The notes under the pieces: model-generated
The model's database searches: none
Told to the model about the DNA's origin: nothing
Seen by the model: the letters and a program-made list of their open reading frames with translations, nothing else
Shown: positions 44,762-54,391 of the stretch, one piece after another
Layout of the letters: every line of letters starts with the position of its first letter
How positions within the stretch are numbered: the stretch's first letter is position 1
NCBI RefSeq assembly: GCF_030182585.1
Contig: NZ_JARXOW010000001.1
Span: 930,001 to 994,000, forward strand
Reading direction: 5' to 3'
Source of the DNA: Pedobacter faecalis
GTDB taxonomy: Bacteria; Bacteroidota; Bacteroidia; Sphingobacteriales; Sphingobacteriaceae
Length of the DNA: 64,000 nt
Program-made: the position numbers and the translations under genes

Positions 44762-45265
44762 TTAGCTTTTCAGATCGCGGCCAATAAACCTGCCGTTGCC
44801 GAGAAGAAAGTCGACAGCCTTCCGCGTATTTTCCTGGACCTTTTGCTCCGTTTTTAAGCCAGCGATGTACCTGATGATTTCCTTTTGTAATGAGGGGCTG
44901 AGCTGATTAAACGCGTCCGTTGCCGCGGCGTTCTCACTGAGCGCCCTGGCCAACTCCGGATGCATTGGCAGCGTCCGGTCGGCAGCATCATATGCAACAT
45001 TTACCTCTATCCGCTCTCCTATCCTTTTAGGTGAATCAGCAAGCATGATGGTGTTAATGTACAGTCGCCATGCACCCTGGTACTTCATCAAAGTTTGGGT
45101 ATATGGTTTGCCATTTACCGCCCCTCGTATCGGAATGGGACTTTTATCCCTGCCTGCATCGGCAAAAAGACTGGCTAAAATTTCTTCCGGTACGCTCACG
45201 TACGGATTGATGCCAATGATTTCGATAGCAGCTTTAAAAGAATATTCGTTTTGTCTGCCTGCCAT
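44762..45265 (-). CDS. YdeI/OmpD-associated-type protein (DUF1905)
   Basis: 167 residues: an N-terminal DUF1905 beta-barrel domain (YSFKAAIEIIGINPYVSVPE, RIGERIEVNVAYDAADRTLP) and a C-terminal YdeI-like helical region (FNQLSPSLQKEIIRYIAGLK, QENTRKAVDFLLG). Relatives protect against antimicrobial stress in some bacteria; a role here is inferred only. It is 11 bp downstream of rnhA in the same direction. Confidence 0.88.
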   Translation of the reverse strand: MAGRQNEYSFKAAIEIIGINPYVSVPEEILASLFADAGRDKSPIPIRGAVNGKPYTQTLMKYQGAWRLYINTIMLADSPKRIGERIEVNVAYDAADRTLPMHPELARALSENAAATDAFNQLSPSLQKEIIRYIAGLKTEQKVQENTRKAVDFLLGNGRFIGRDLKS

Positions 45266-45276
45266 CGCTTTTCGGA

Positions 45277-45735
45277 TTATATTGCCATTGCCTCAAAAGC
45301 AGCATCGACCCCCAGCGCGGCCTTATTTTTTGAAGCCGCAACGGCCAGCTGGTCGCACCGCTCGTTTTCCGGGTGATTGTTATGCCCCTTTACCCACACG
45401 AACTTAACATCGTGCAGTTTATATACCGACAAAAACTTAAGCCAGAGGTCCCTGTTCTTTTTGCCTTTAAAATCTGTCTTGAGCCAGCCGAACACCCATT
45501 TCTTTTCGACAGAGTCGATCACGTACTTCGAATCTGAATAAACCACAACCTGCTGACCCGGCTGTTTGAGCGCACTGAGCCCAACAATAACAGCCAGAAG
45601 CTCCATCCTGTTGTTGGTAGTTAACCTGAAGCCGGCACTAAGTTCTTTGTAATGCTTGCCGGAACGCAGTATTACGCCATAACCTCCCGGACCTGGATTT
45701 CCGCTTGCCGCACCATCGGTATACAATTCAATCAT
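45277..45735 (-). CDS. rnhA: Ribonuclease HI
   Basis: 152 residues with the RNase H signature ELYTDGAASGNPGPGGYG (Asp about 6), TTNNRMELLAVI (Glu), VYSDSKYV (Asp) and KGHNNHPENERCDQLA (His and the final Asp). It degrades RNA in RNA-DNA hybrids in the cytosol. Normal length for the family; all catalytic acids are present. Confidence 0.96.
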   Translation of the reverse strand: MIELYTDGAASGNPGPGGYGVILRSGKHYKELSAGFRLTTNNRMELLAVIVGLSALKQPGQQVVVYSDSKYVIDSVEKKWVFGWLKTDFKGKKNRDLWLKFLSVYKLHDVKFVWVKGHNNHPENERCDQLAVAASKNKAALGVDAAFEAMAI

Positions 45736-45814
45736 ATCCCAGCAAATCTAACATTTTAAAAAAATGGCCGCACACAAAAGTTTTGTATATTGGGCTCACC
45801 CCAATCATTCTATT

Positions 45815-46165
45815 ATGAACTTGAATAAAATCTTTTTCTTTTTCGTGCCTTTAATGCTCATTGTTACTTTAAGTGCCTGCGAAAAGGACGTAATAACGGT
45901 AAAATCTGACAAGATTTACCGCGAACGCCTTGAGCCACTGCCTGGGGGCTGGGGTAGTCTCGCGATGAGCATCGAGCTGAAGCCAAATGGCAAAGCAACA
46001 CTCATTGAGGAAGGAGATATGGCCTCGGAAGGCACTTACAAGATCAAAGGCGATAAGCTGATCATGAAAAACTACAGCTACACTGAGCCCTTGACTTTCA
46101 AGATCATCTCTGAAGAAGAGATTCATTCGCCATCAGGCAAAAAGCTGTATCTCCTTGAACGGTAA
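45815..46165 (+). CDS. Small lipoprotein
   Basis: 116 residues from ATG 45815 with a lipoprotein signal (FFFVPLMLIVTLSACEKD, Cys about 22). The mature domain is a small strand-rich fold (SIELKPNGKATLIEEGDMAS, GTYKIKGDKLIMKNYSYTE), like lipocalin-type lipoproteins of Bacteroidota. Function unknown. The next gene follows after 12 bp. Confidence 0.75.
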   Translation: MNLNKIFFFFVPLMLIVTLSACEKDVITVKSDKIYRERLEPLPGGWGSLAMSIELKPNGKATLIEEGDMASEGTYKIKGDKLIMKNYSYTEPLTFKIISEEEIHSPSGKKLYLLER

Positions 46166-46177
46166 GGTGTAACTACA

Positions 46178-46582
46178 ATGGTTAAAATGATGGATTCAAA
46201 TCTGTTCCTTAATAAAAGCTGCATTAACAATTTTGATGAAATTATTCATATCATAGATTCCTGTGGAATAACTCCGGGTACCATTGCCGTTGAACATGTT
46301 GGTGATGTCCTTTCTTTTCTTAATGATCGGGATAAGAAACGAGACATAAACGATCCCGAGCTTAAGAAGGCAGCATTCACAGTGATTAAGACCATCCTAG
46401 ATACCGGTATTGCAGAACTTATGTGGGCTTATACTTGGGTGGAATGGGCGCGAGAAAATCCCCCGAAAGATCAGGATGAACTTTTCAGGTTCCTAGACGA
46501 CTACTGGTACAAAACGGATTTCTCTGGACTTGATAGAACTTATCTGGTCTTTTTCCGGAGGAAAGGTCAGACCTGGCCTTAA
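46178..46582 (+). CDS. Unknown 134-residue protein
   Basis: A soluble helical protein (DDVLSFLNDRDKKRDINDPE-like charged helices) that ends RTYLVFFRRKGQTWP. No signal peptide. Not recognised; its size and composition are like those of the island genes at 3-16 kb. It may be cotranscribed with the lipoprotein at 45815. About 276 bp without a gene follow. Confidence 0.5.
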   Translation: MVKMMDSNLFLNKSCINNFDEIIHIIDSCGITPGTIAVEHVGDVLSFLNDRDKKRDINDPELKKAAFTVIKTILDTGIAELMWAYTWVEWARENPPKDQDELFRFLDDYWYKTDFSGLDRTYLVFFRRKGQTWP

Positions 46583-46858
46583 AGCCCGGATAGCAGAGTG
46601 CCGTAGTTACTTTTTTTCTTGAAATACTTGCTCTTTGTCTTGTTTCTTATTAAACAACGTTCTCGTATTGAACTTTTTGCTAAGTTAAATAAGATATCTA
46701 ACATTGGTTAAGCACTCGTCTGCCAAAGCTATCTGTTCAGATACTACTCAGCTGTAAGATAGTTCTTCATCAGCATCTGGATAGCGCGGACTGGTCAATA
46801 GCTTGTTGACACTAATGCAACAGCAGTGGTGTAGAGCCTACCTAATTCGAGGCATTGA

Positions 46859-47530
46859 TTATGACAAATTAAATGCTAACAGCATTTCAACTTCGGCATC
46901 CACAGGCTTACCGTCGATGAATACAGGCAGCCAATCCTGGGGCATGAGACGAAACACGCGGAGAGCTTCGCCTTCCAGTCCGCCGCCTAAATTGGTCAAG
47001 GGAACTTCATCCCTCATTTTTCCGTCGGCACCCAAAACGAAGCGAATCCTGACCTTTCCTGTGATCCTCTTTTCCGCTGCCTCGGCCGGATATCGTAAGC
47101 AGTTAACCACTACTTTCAGCATTTTGGTATCACCTCCCAAATAAATATTTTGAACTGGCAGGTCTTTAGATTGGCCGGTGCCTGGATCCTTTATACTTAT
47201 CCTGGTCACTAACTTTGAGGGCACGCCTTGAATTTCCTTATGCTGATCAAAGTCGTATTTATGCAAAACGATGCCCGTTGTTGAACAGGTCCACACGCCG
47301 GAGCGCTGACCTTGAGTATACTGTCCCTCCTCATCATAGCTCGAAATGCTCGCAAAATAGTAGCCATGCCTGATTTCCGGGTTGGCTTGCAGTGCAGTAT
47401 ACTTTTCCTTCAAGACATAGCAATTTCTGTCAATTTTCTGGTTGACCTTATTCAGGTTTTGAGCTGTTGCAGCCATGCTTATCAGGCCAAGCAATGCAGT
47501 TGGGAGACAGGCGTTAATGGTCCAATTCAT
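46859..47530 (-). CDS. TonB C-terminal-domain protein
   Basis: 223 residues with a signal peptide (MNWTINACLPTALLGLISMA). The C-terminal part (CLRYPAEAAEKRITGKVRIR, LGADGKMRDEVPLTNLGGGL, EGEALRVFRLMPQDW) matches the TonB_C domain; there is no N-terminal membrane anchor or Pro-rich linker of a working TonB. Such periplasmic TonB_C proteins are common in Bacteroidota, with unclear roles. Confidence 0.8.
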   Translation of the reverse strand: MNWTINACLPTALLGLISMAATAQNLNKVNQKIDRNCYVLKEKYTALQANPEIRHGYYFASISSYDEEGQYTQGQRSGVWTCSTTGIVLHKYDFDQHKEIQGVPSKLVTRISIKDPGTGQSKDLPVQNIYLGGDTKMLKVVVNCLRYPAEAAEKRITGKVRIRFVLGADGKMRDEVPLTNLGGGLEGEALRVFRLMPQDWLPVFIDGKPVDAEVEMLLAFNLS

Positions 47531-47564
47531 TCCTTATCAATATTGCCTCTAAGCTAATAAAAAA

Positions 47565-47966
47565 TTACTCAGGAATCTGTTCTACCAAAATTTCGTTTCC
47601 AGCCTTGTCGTAGTATGTACAAGTCATTTTATCCATACAAACCGACCATTTCTCAATACCAAAAGCTGCACACATATTTATGAAAGTGAGATAGTCTGTT
47701 TTGCCCTGCTGGTGCGCTTTCAAATCATTTTTGAACTGCGCGGCGCTGACTTTATCTGCGATAGCCAGTGAGGGATATTTGGCATTGCTGGGTGTTTTGT
47801 AACCGTCTGCCCCGTAATAGTCGGTGTGCCCGTTGGTCACGAAGGTTTCGTAATAAGTTACTCCCAAAGCCTTTATTTCCTGGATGTAAGCCGGGAAGTC
47901 CGCGCCGGATTTTACTTTAGTGTGGGCGGCACTAATTTGTTCGGTGGTAAAAGTTGCTTGCTTCAT
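47565..47966 (-). CDS. DUF1398-family protein
   Basis: A 133-residue cytosolic protein with the family signature IQEIKALGVTYYETFVTNG and TDYYGADGY (about 28-55), and a C terminus with GIEKWSVCMDKMTCTYYDKA. Small, widespread and of unknown activity. Normal length. Divergent from the AraC gene by orientation and about 66 bp. Confidence 0.88.
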   Translation of the reverse strand: MKQATFTTEQISAAHTKVKSGADFPAYIQEIKALGVTYYETFVTNGHTDYYGADGYKTPSNAKYPSLAIADKVSAAQFKNDLKAHQQGKTDYLTFINMCAAFGIEKWSVCMDKMTCTYYDKAGNEILVEQIPE

Positions 47967-48032
47967 TGTCTTATAATTTACAAGCCAAAGATGCGATGTC
48001 TGAAACGCGCCCTATTGTAAAAAATCGTTTTT

Positions 48033-48797
48033 TTAAAAGAAGTGCCTGAAGTTTTCAGGGGTAACGCCCGTAAAGCGTCTAAAATCCTTAATGAAATGAG
48101 CCTGATCGAAGAAATTATTTTCATAGCAGAGTTCGGCCAGCGTTTTTGAGCCGTTCAAATTGTTGAGCACTGTATTGAAACGGACAATAGAGGCAAATTT
48201 CTTGGGTGTGGTACCGACCACTTTCCTAAACCGCTTTTCGAAGGGGCTTTGGCTGATGAACAACTTTTCGTTCAGTTCTTTGATGCGGATTGTCCCGTTA
48301 CTTTGATAAATGAGTTTAACGGCTTCAACGATCAGCTTATCGGCCTGCATGCCGTTGAGCTGAGATAACAGGAATCGCTCCATAATTTTTATCCGAAGCT
48401 GGTCTGTACCGGCAGCAGCCAACTTTTCTTCAACTTCCGAGATGAGGGTCTTGTCGAAAATGTCCTTAAGTGACAGGCTTAATCCAAAAAGTTCATTAGC
48501 AGGATGTGAGGCAAAATGGGTAAAGCCAATTTCTGTAAAGTAAACCAGTATCGTTCCTATCCCGGCAGAATTCCTGAAGATGGTGTAACTGTCTGTAATC
48601 CCCGTGATCCCGGCCGAAGACAGCTTGGCTTCTGCGTCATTTTTGATGGTTGAAAGCTTTCCTTTGTATTGAAATCCGATAACTAGTCCGGGAGACGGCA
48701 AAACTTTGTATTCAGTTTCCAGTTCATTTTCCGACACTACAAAGTACTTGATGTAGGGCTTAAGCCGGTCGGTCGGAAAATGTTTGTCAAATCGCAT
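48033..48797 (-). CDS. AraC-family regulator
   Basis: 254 residues from MRFDKHFPTDRLKPYIKYFV (start at the inner Met 48797). The N-terminal sensor domain is of DUF6597 type, and a C-terminal AraC double HTH spans about 150-250 (IRIKELNEKLFISQSPFEKR, RFRKVVGTTPKKFASIVRF, SKTLAELCYENNFFDQAHFI). It probably controls the DUF1398 gene just downstream. Ligand unknown. Confidence 0.9.
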   Translation of the reverse strand: MRFDKHFPTDRLKPYIKYFVVSENELETEYKVLPSPGLVIGFQYKGKLSTIKNDAEAKLSSAGITGITDSYTIFRNSAGIGTILVYFTEIGFTHFASHPANELFGLSLSLKDIFDKTLISEVEEKLAAAGTDQLRIKIMERFLLSQLNGMQADKLIVEAVKLIYQSNGTIRIKELNEKLFISQSPFEKRFRKVVGTTPKKFASIVRFNTVLNNLNGSKTLAELCYENNFFDQAHFIKDFRRFTGVTPENFRHFF

Positions 48798-48979
48798 AAA
48801 GAAAAGTGACACAAAGCTATACAAACTTTACATCCTTTCCCTTAGAAACTGCGCAATTCTGCTTTCGGGGGCACGGCCAACATCCTGCGGCCTGCCTTAT
48901 GGAAAACAACCTTGTGCGTAGCTTGTTTTAAATGAAGCTGTGGAAGCTAAGAACCTGGTAATTGGATTTAAAATAAAAG

Positions 48980-49249
48980 ATGATGAGTGTACTGAAAGAA
49001 CCTCTGTTAAAAATTCTTGGAAAGACCTATGCGGCCAACGAGATGCTGGAATTGACTTTTGGGCGTTACGATCTGGCCATAAAGACCGATAACAAAGGTC
49101 GCGCAATTCTGCTCTTCCTCGGTCATAAAGATCCGCAGACTGGCAAGATCAAAGGCGAACGGTTTGCCCGGAGGCTTGTTGAAGATTTTGAGGGAAATAT
49201 ATTAAAAGACCATTGGGACAATAAAGGAAAGGCAAGCGCGCAATTTTAA
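48980..49249 (+). CDS. Conserved-looking 89-residue protein
   Basis: A small strand-rich protein (LELTFGRYDLAIKTDNKGRA, ILLFLGHKDPQTGKIKGERF). It resembles small proteins that recur in Pedobacter and Sphingobacterium, as far as I can judge by eye. Start ATGATGAGTG; the second Met may be used. It comes before the TlpA-like gene with an 80-bp spacer. Confidence 0.55.
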   Translation: MMSVLKEPLLKILGKTYAANEMLELTFGRYDLAIKTDNKGRAILLFLGHKDPQTGKIKGERFARRLVEDFEGNILKDHWDNKGKASAQF

Positions 49250-49328
49250 TTTTGAAATACGTTTTTTTTCACGTACTTGCAGGTATTATGATCATGGCTT
49301 AATGTGATCAAACTAACCTAAATATCCT

Positions 49329-51902
49329 GTGATGATGAAACGCTCCGTCAAACTATCTATTCTATTTGTTCTTTTATTTTGCGTTTATGCTAAAGGGGCG
49401 TTGAAGACACCCGTTAAGCTTCGAGGGCTTTGGCTCATCGAGTCGACCGCAAAGGGCAACTGGGATGCCTTTACCATTGTAGACGATCATGTAGAATATT
49501 TCTACGACTTGTACAGGGTTGATAGCATCTCTGGTTCAGCTCCAAAATATCAGGTCTGGCTTTCAAGCAAAGCTAAGGGCAAGGTCTCGCTGAGTGTGGA
49601 ACTGAGTTCTGACAGTACCGGAGCTTTCCAGTTTGGTGCATGGGATAAGCCGAGAACCTGCAAGCTTGTAGCAAAACATCCTGACATGACTTACTTTCCT
49701 GTAGAGCAGGCTCAGAAAAAGATTGCGGGCGAGTGGATATTTGCGGACAAACCTGCAAACGCTTTTTTCATAAAGGGCAAGCAAGTTGTAATGGACGGTC
49801 AGAAATGGGATATCCAATGGTTTGGCGACTATCTGAACAGAGAGTATCGTGCGCTGCTAAAGAATAAGAATAGTTACAGGTTGGCCTATTTAACCCTTAA
49901 GGGAAAAACCCTCCGCGTTTCTGCGGAAGGGACATCAAAAAGCTATAGCCCTAAAGCTAGCAATCCTGCTGTGTATGAGTTGCTTGGAAATTGGTATGAA
50001 CCGAAAGCCAATACATGGACCTTTGGCTTCTTCGAGGATTTTGCGATCTATAACAACGAATTCTGGGATTACCGCGGTTTTGCCTTTTCACGAAATAAAG
50101 GCAAGGTAACATTAACGAAAGGTACAAAAATGATTAACCTTTCACTTGAAAAGAAAAGCGACAGTTTGCTGTCTGTACGGGCCGACAACCAGATGGCACA
50201 GGAATACAAGCGGGCTGCTCATACCCTACCCGCTTATACAAATAATGACGACACGCCATTTAAAGACACACATTTTCAGCAGATAGATACCGCTTACATT
50301 ACCGGATACCTGCGCAATGCACCGAATTTGGAGCCTTTCAGGATATCCCGGACCAATGTGATTAAAGGCGACGAAGAAGATGTATACGCGGATGTTGATT
50401 CAACGGGCCGTTTCCTGATTAAAGTACCGTTGCTAAATTCCCAGCAGGTATTTTTAGATTGGGGAAGGACAGGAAAAATTGACGTACTTGAGCCGGGAGA
50501 GCATTATTTTCTGTACCACGATTTCGGGTCAGGACAATACCTTATGATGGGTGACAACGCGCGTTTGCATAATGAGCTGGCAAATTATCAGCCATATACG
50601 CCTTTCATCCATTCCAGGAACGACGAAAAGCGAAGAGCGGAAGTGGATAAAATGCAAGGAATGGATTATCTGAGGGCTAAAATAGAAGAGCTGAACAAAG
50701 CGAACGCCTTCTTTGCAGATCATCTGAGACGCACTCCCCTGCTCTCCACCAAGACAAAGTATTTTGTCAGAAATTTTAACCGGTATAATATCGGTAGTGA
50801 TTTGATGCAAAAACGTTTTGATCTCGATAGGCGCAATAAAGAACGTTTTCCTGCTCAATATATGGCTTACGTAAAGGACTCGTTATTTACGGATCCGGTA
50901 AAACCTTACACGCTGACACGGGATTTTTCAACTTTTAGCAGGGATTATGTGCAGTATGTTAAGGAGGACCTCCGTGGAGCAGGCGTCTCCCATCTTGAAA
51001 CCCTTCTACGCCTGATCAACAACGGCAGCATACCGGCAAGTGATGAGGAAAAAAAAGCGGTACAGCTTTCCTGGCAAATAGACAGCATCGGTGAAACCGA
51101 CTCCGTAAGGGCGAAAAAGCTGGCAAAATCTTTAACCCTCAGCCTTGCAAAACTTAAAGCGGATCTGGGGGTGAAATATCAATCCATGATTACAGATGCA
51201 GCAACAGAAATACTTTGGTCTAACATGTTAGAAGCTGATTTCACAATTCACCGGAAACTTATTCCGGACGAGGATATTAGAAATTCGTACAATGTACAGG
51301 CTATTATGAACTATTTGGAGAGCACAAGAAGGCCATTTGAAGGCGGGAAACTAGAAGCCGTATTAAGCGAAGTCAAATCTCCCGCATTCCAAACGAGTAT
51401 ACGGGACTATCAAAGTTTTCTGCTCAAAAAGACAAGCACGGACTTCGCCTATGCGGCGAGTTTGAAAAATACGGACCATTTGAAGTCTTCGAAAGATGCT
51501 GACTCGCTCTTTAAGGCGCTCCTGGCCCCTTACAAAGGAAAAGTAGTTTATGTTGATTTCTGGGGCACCTGGTGCGGCCCTTGCAGGGACGAAATGAAAT
51601 ATGTGGCTAAAGCTAAGGAAGCATTGAAGGGCAAAGATGTGATATTCATGTATTTTGCAAACTCGTCGCCCGAAATTACCTGGAAGAACATGATTAAAGA
51701 AATGGATTTGACTGGTGAAAATGTGGTACACTACAGATTGCCTGAGGCTCAGCAATCTATGTTAGAGCGCCGTTTGTCGGTCAACTCTTTCCCAACATAT
51801 ATGCTGGTAGATAAAGCGGGTAACATCAGCACCACCAAAGCACCGCGACCAAGTAATCCGGATGAGCTGGCAAGTAAGGTGGATGAGTTGTTGAGGGATT
51901 AG
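49329..51902 (+). CDS. Large TlpA-like periplasmic thioredoxin protein
   Basis: An 857-residue exported protein (signal MMMKRSVKLSILFVLLFCVY). About 700 residues of unknown, mostly beta and then helical sequence precede a C-terminal TlpA/AhpC-type thioredoxin domain with the redox motif FWGTWCGPCRDEM at about 744-756. Such large TlpA fusions are typical of Bacteroidota and are thought to reduce envelope disulphides. The N-terminal function is unknown. It stands alone. Confidence 0.87.
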   Translation: MMMKRSVKLSILFVLLFCVYAKGALKTPVKLRGLWLIESTAKGNWDAFTIVDDHVEYFYDLYRVDSISGSAPKYQVWLSSKAKGKVSLSVELSSDSTGAFQFGAWDKPRTCKLVAKHPDMTYFPVEQAQKKIAGEWIFADKPANAFFIKGKQVVMDGQKWDIQWFGDYLNREYRALLKNKNSYRLAYLTLKGKTLRVSAEGTSKSYSPKASNPAVYELLGNWYEPKANTWTFGFFEDFAIYNNEFWDYRGFAFSRNKGKVTLTKGTKMINLSLEKKSDSLLSVRADNQMAQEYKRAAHTLPAYTNNDDTPFKDTHFQQIDTAYITGYLRNAPNLEPFRISRTNVIKGDEEDVYADVDSTGRFLIKVPLLNSQQVFLDWGRTGKIDVLEPGEHYFLYHDFGSGQYLMMGDNARLHNELANYQPYTPFIHSRNDEKRRAEVDKMQGMDYLRAKIEELNKANAFFADHLRRTPLLSTKTKYFVRNFNRYNIGSDLMQKRFDLDRRNKERFPAQYMAYVKDSLFTDPVKPYTLTRDFSTFSRDYVQYVKEDLRGAGVSHLETLLRLINNGSIPASDEEKKAVQLSWQIDSIGETDSVRAKKLAKSLTLSLAKLKADLGVKYQSMITDAATEILWSNMLEADFTIHRKLIPDEDIRNSYNVQAIMNYLESTRRPFEGGKLEAVLSEVKSPAFQTSIRDYQSFLLKKTSTDFAYAASLKNTDHLKSSKDADSLFKALLAPYKGKVVYVDFWGTWCGPCRDEMKYVAKAKEALKGKDVIFMYFANSSPEITWKNMIKEMDLTGENVVHYRLPEAQQSMLERRLSVNSFPTYMLVDKAGNISTTKAPRPSNPDELASKVDELLRD

Positions 51903-51988
51903 TTTACGGAATTTCGTCTTAATCTTGTTAACGCAAGCTTCTGATGTTGAACCTTCTAAAAGATTTTTCTTCTCAAAAGCAAAATTTG

Positions 51989-52019
51989 TTTGTTAGAAAA
52001 ATTATAAATCGTACTTTTG
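51989..52019 (+). promoter_or_regulatory. Bacteroidota-type promoter of tRNA-His
   Basis: TTTG (51989-51992), a 19-bp spacer and TACTTTTG (52012-52019) match the -33 TTTG and -7 TAnnTTTG elements of the Bacteroidota housekeeping sigma factor. Transcription would start a few bases before the tRNA at 52037. This also supports the taxonomic assignment. Confidence 0.75.
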
Positions 52020-52036
52020 TCACACTTAAAAACACG

Positions 52037-52110
52037 GTGGTTTTAGCTCAGTTGGTTAGAGCGCCTGATTGTGGTTCAGGAGGTCGTGGGTTCGAGCCCC
52101 ATATTCCACC
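52037..52110 (+). tRNA. tRNA-His (anticodon GTG)
   Basis: A complete cloverleaf: D arm GCTC/GAGC, anticodon stem CCTGA/TCAGG with loop TTGTGGT (anticodon GTG) and T arm GTGGG/CCCAT with loop TTCGAGC. An extra G precedes position 1 at 52036 (the G-1 of tRNA-His) and discriminator C73 is at 52110. In the acceptor stem, positions 5-68 and 6-67 read U opposite U, which is unusual. Strong promoter and terminator flank it. Confidence 0.95.
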
Positions 52111-52116
52111 CTTTAT

Positions 52117-52156
52117 GGGACAAAGACTTTTCTAAAGGTTTTTGTCCCTTTTTTTT
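52117..52156 (+). terminator. Terminator after tRNA-His
   Basis: A stem GGGACAAA/TTTGTCCC (52117-52124 with 52141-52148) is followed by a run of eight T. It ends the tRNA transcript. Confidence 0.85.
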
Positions 52157-52208
52157 GCCTTACAATTCTTTGTTTTTCAAGTAGATAAGCTCCATCGCCA
52201 AGTTCTTG

Positions 52209-53549
52209 TGGGGTGTTGGGAGTGTAACGTGAACTGTGTCATTCAAAATTAACGCCTCTCAGAAGCCTCTGTTCTCCTGAAGTATTCTGTCACCAAATTT
52301 AATATAAAGTTGAGAGAATGCCAGTCCCCAGTTATGGATTGGCATCGTCCATTTCTTGCTGATGTTTTTAATGACCAGGTACATGAGTTTCATCAGTGCC
52401 TGTTCAGAAGAGAAAGCCCCCTTGGTCTTGGTGATCTTACGGATCTGGCGGTGTACACCCTCGATCGGATTGGTGGTGTAAATAACCTTGCGGATTACCT
52501 GATCGTATTCAAAGAATGCCGAGAGGTTGACCCAGTTGTCCAGCCAGGACTTACAGCTCAGGGGATATTTCTTACCCCATTTCTCTTCAAACTCCAGCAA
52601 TCTTTCATATCCCTGCTGTTCGTTATTTGCCTGATAGATCGGTTTCATATCGGCCATTACGGCCTTCTTGTCTTTCTCAGGAACATAACGCATGGACGAA
52701 CGGATCTGGTGAACAATGCATAGCTGCACCCTGGTCCGGGGAAAGATTGACTCCACAGCTTCAGGGAAGCCCTTGAGCCCATCGATGCAGGCGATCAGGA
52801 TATCTTCCACGCCACGAGTTTTCAGATCGGTAAGCACCGACAGCCAGAATTTAGCCCCTTCATTTTCGGAGGTATAAAGGCCTAGCACATCTTTCTTACC
52901 CTCAATATCCACACCCAGTATATTGTAGATGGCGCGGGTTTCCACCGCTCCGTTTACCCTGACTTTGAAGAACATGCAATCCAGGAACACAAAGGGATAT
53001 ACGGCCTCCAATGGCCTGTTACGCCATTCCTGTACCGCGGGCAGCACACTGTCTGTAATCCTTGAAATCTCGGCAGCAGAGATATCCATGGCGTACATTT
53101 CCTGTACATAATCCCGCATCGCACGTGTACTCATGCCCATGGCATACATCGACAGGATATTGCCTTCCAGTTCCTCGGTAATGATCAGCTGGCGCTTGGG
53201 AACAACTTTTGGCTCAAAGGTACCCAGACGGTCACGCCCGGTTTCAAGTTCAAATTCTCCTGAACTCAGGCTTCGTACGGTCTTTTTACTTTTGCCGTTT
53301 TTACGGTTAGCCTGACCGGCCAGCTTACTCTCGGAAATGTGATGCTCCAGTTCACCGGTCATCATCGATTCCAGAAAATGTTTCATCATCGGTGTCAGTA
53401 CACCATCAGTGCCGGTCATCTTTTTGCCGGCATATAAGCCTGCTATAGCTTCTTTCTTGAAGCTTTCAAAGTCAAAGTCTTCTTGTGTTGCCATTGTTTA
53501 TGTCGATAGTTTAAAGTTACACTATTGACACAGTTCGGGAAACACCCTC
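52209..53549 (-). mobile_element. Complete IS256-family insertion sequence
   Basis: It holds one intact transposase gene and ends that share GAACTGTGTCA in inverted orientation (about 52231-52241 and 53527-53537). The right end, with ACACCCTC, is shared with the remnant at 14879, which helps place the boundary. The left boundary is less sure, and I see no clear target-site duplication. It sits just after the tRNA-His terminator and before rteC. Confidence 0.8.
52259..53494 (-). CDS. IS256-family (mutator-type) transposase
   Basis: 411 residues, an intact DDE transposase of the Mutator/IS256 type. YPFVFLDCMFFKVRVNGAVE and ILIACIDGLKGFPEAVES carry the two Asp, and YTTNPIEGVHRQIRKITKTK marks the end with the final Glu. 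The first 49 residues match the remnant at 14670-14879. The element is probably able to move. Confidence 0.95.
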   Translation of the reverse strand: MATQEDFDFESFKKEAIAGLYAGKKMTGTDGVLTPMMKHFLESMMTGELEHHISESKLAGQANRKNGKSKKTVRSLSSGEFELETGRDRLGTFEPKVVPKRQLIITEELEGNILSMYAMGMSTRAMRDYVQEMYAMDISAAEISRITDSVLPAVQEWRNRPLEAVYPFVFLDCMFFKVRVNGAVETRAIYNILGVDIEGKKDVLGLYTSENEGAKFWLSVLTDLKTRGVEDILIACIDGLKGFPEAVESIFPRTRVQLCIVHQIRSSMRYVPEKDKKAVMADMKPIYQANNEQQGYERLLEFEEKWGKKYPLSCKSWLDNWVNLSAFFEYDQVIRKVIYTTNPIEGVHRQIRKITKTKGAFSSEQALMKLMYLVIKNISKKWTMPIHNWGLAFSQLYIKFGDRILQENRGF

Positions 53550-53561
53550 TTGTAATGGTTG

Positions 53562-54391
53562 TTACTTTTCGTCCTGTTCGTCCATTTTTTTAATCAGTGC
53601 TTCACAAAGGCTGTCAAGGAATTTCGTTCGGTTTATCTTACGGGCTTTCAGTTCCATAAACGTGTGGTAAAAATCGCCTAACTCAATATTAAAGGCTTCT
53701 TCAAAAGTTTTAGCTATCAATTTTATGTCTGTATTCCCATTGTTAAATACACCGTGGGAGTACAGTGCATATATGAGTTCCGTCAGTGCCGTTTTACTTG
53801 CCGTCCATTTCAATGAATTGTCCGAACCCCTTTTCACATTGATGTTATTGAGCCTGTCTTCCAAATAAACTTGTATCAGGTCATTGGCAATAATCTTGGC
53901 AACCTTATAATCGTGTGAAGTAGAAAAACGATGGTCTGCTTCAAAATAAAATGTGTCTAACCACAGCCTTATATCGTGCTTGCCACGCACAAAGAATTTT
54001 TCGTCAACGAAAGAATTATTGCTGCGGTAATACTTGTAAAAATCAAGGTTGTTTTCAAAGAACCTTTTTAGCTTTTTCAGTTCTTTGGTAAAATATTTCT
54101 TGGTACGCTTGTTCCCGTAGGGTCTTCTTGTTTCGATTTTATAGATGGCATTGTAGTAGATGAGCTTTGAAACAATAACAGGTTTCTGATACTTGAAAAA
54201 ATGGATTTCTTCTTCCATATTCTTAAAGTCATTTTTCAGTACAAAGTCCTTTAAGTCGGCAAGGCTTTGTATGATATGGTGTATAACGGCTTCAATTCTT
54301 TTTATGGGGCAGTCGGTTTCAATCTCCAGTTCCTGGATTGCAGTTTCCAATTTAGATATGTTTCATTGTAAAATTTATCCATTCGCTTCAT
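53562..54391 (-). pseudogene. rteC: RteC-family regulator with a probable 5' frameshift
   Basis: The open frame from a TTG at 54350 encodes 262 residues matching RteC (LETAIQELEIETDCPIKRIE, KYRRSN-type segment YKYYRSNNSFVDEKFFVRGK, KWTASKTALTELIYALYSHG). A natural start, MKRMDKFYNET, lies at 54391 in another frame; the two frames join near 54358 after a 1-base slip. If real, expression would need the TTG. RteC controls excision and transfer genes of CTnDOT-type elements. It is not known whether it is active here. Confidence 0.75.

Noticed and set aside
46583..46858. Small RNA in the 276-bp gap
   Set aside because: No stable hairpin with T run and no promoter seen by eye.
49255..49330. Short inverted repeats TACGT/ACGTA and TGATCA pair before the TlpA-like gene
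   Set aside because: Too short and degenerate to distinguish from chance.
52199..53560. Target-site duplication around the IS256 copy
   Set aside because: Several alignments of the ends were tried by eye and none gave a convincing 8-9 bp repeat.
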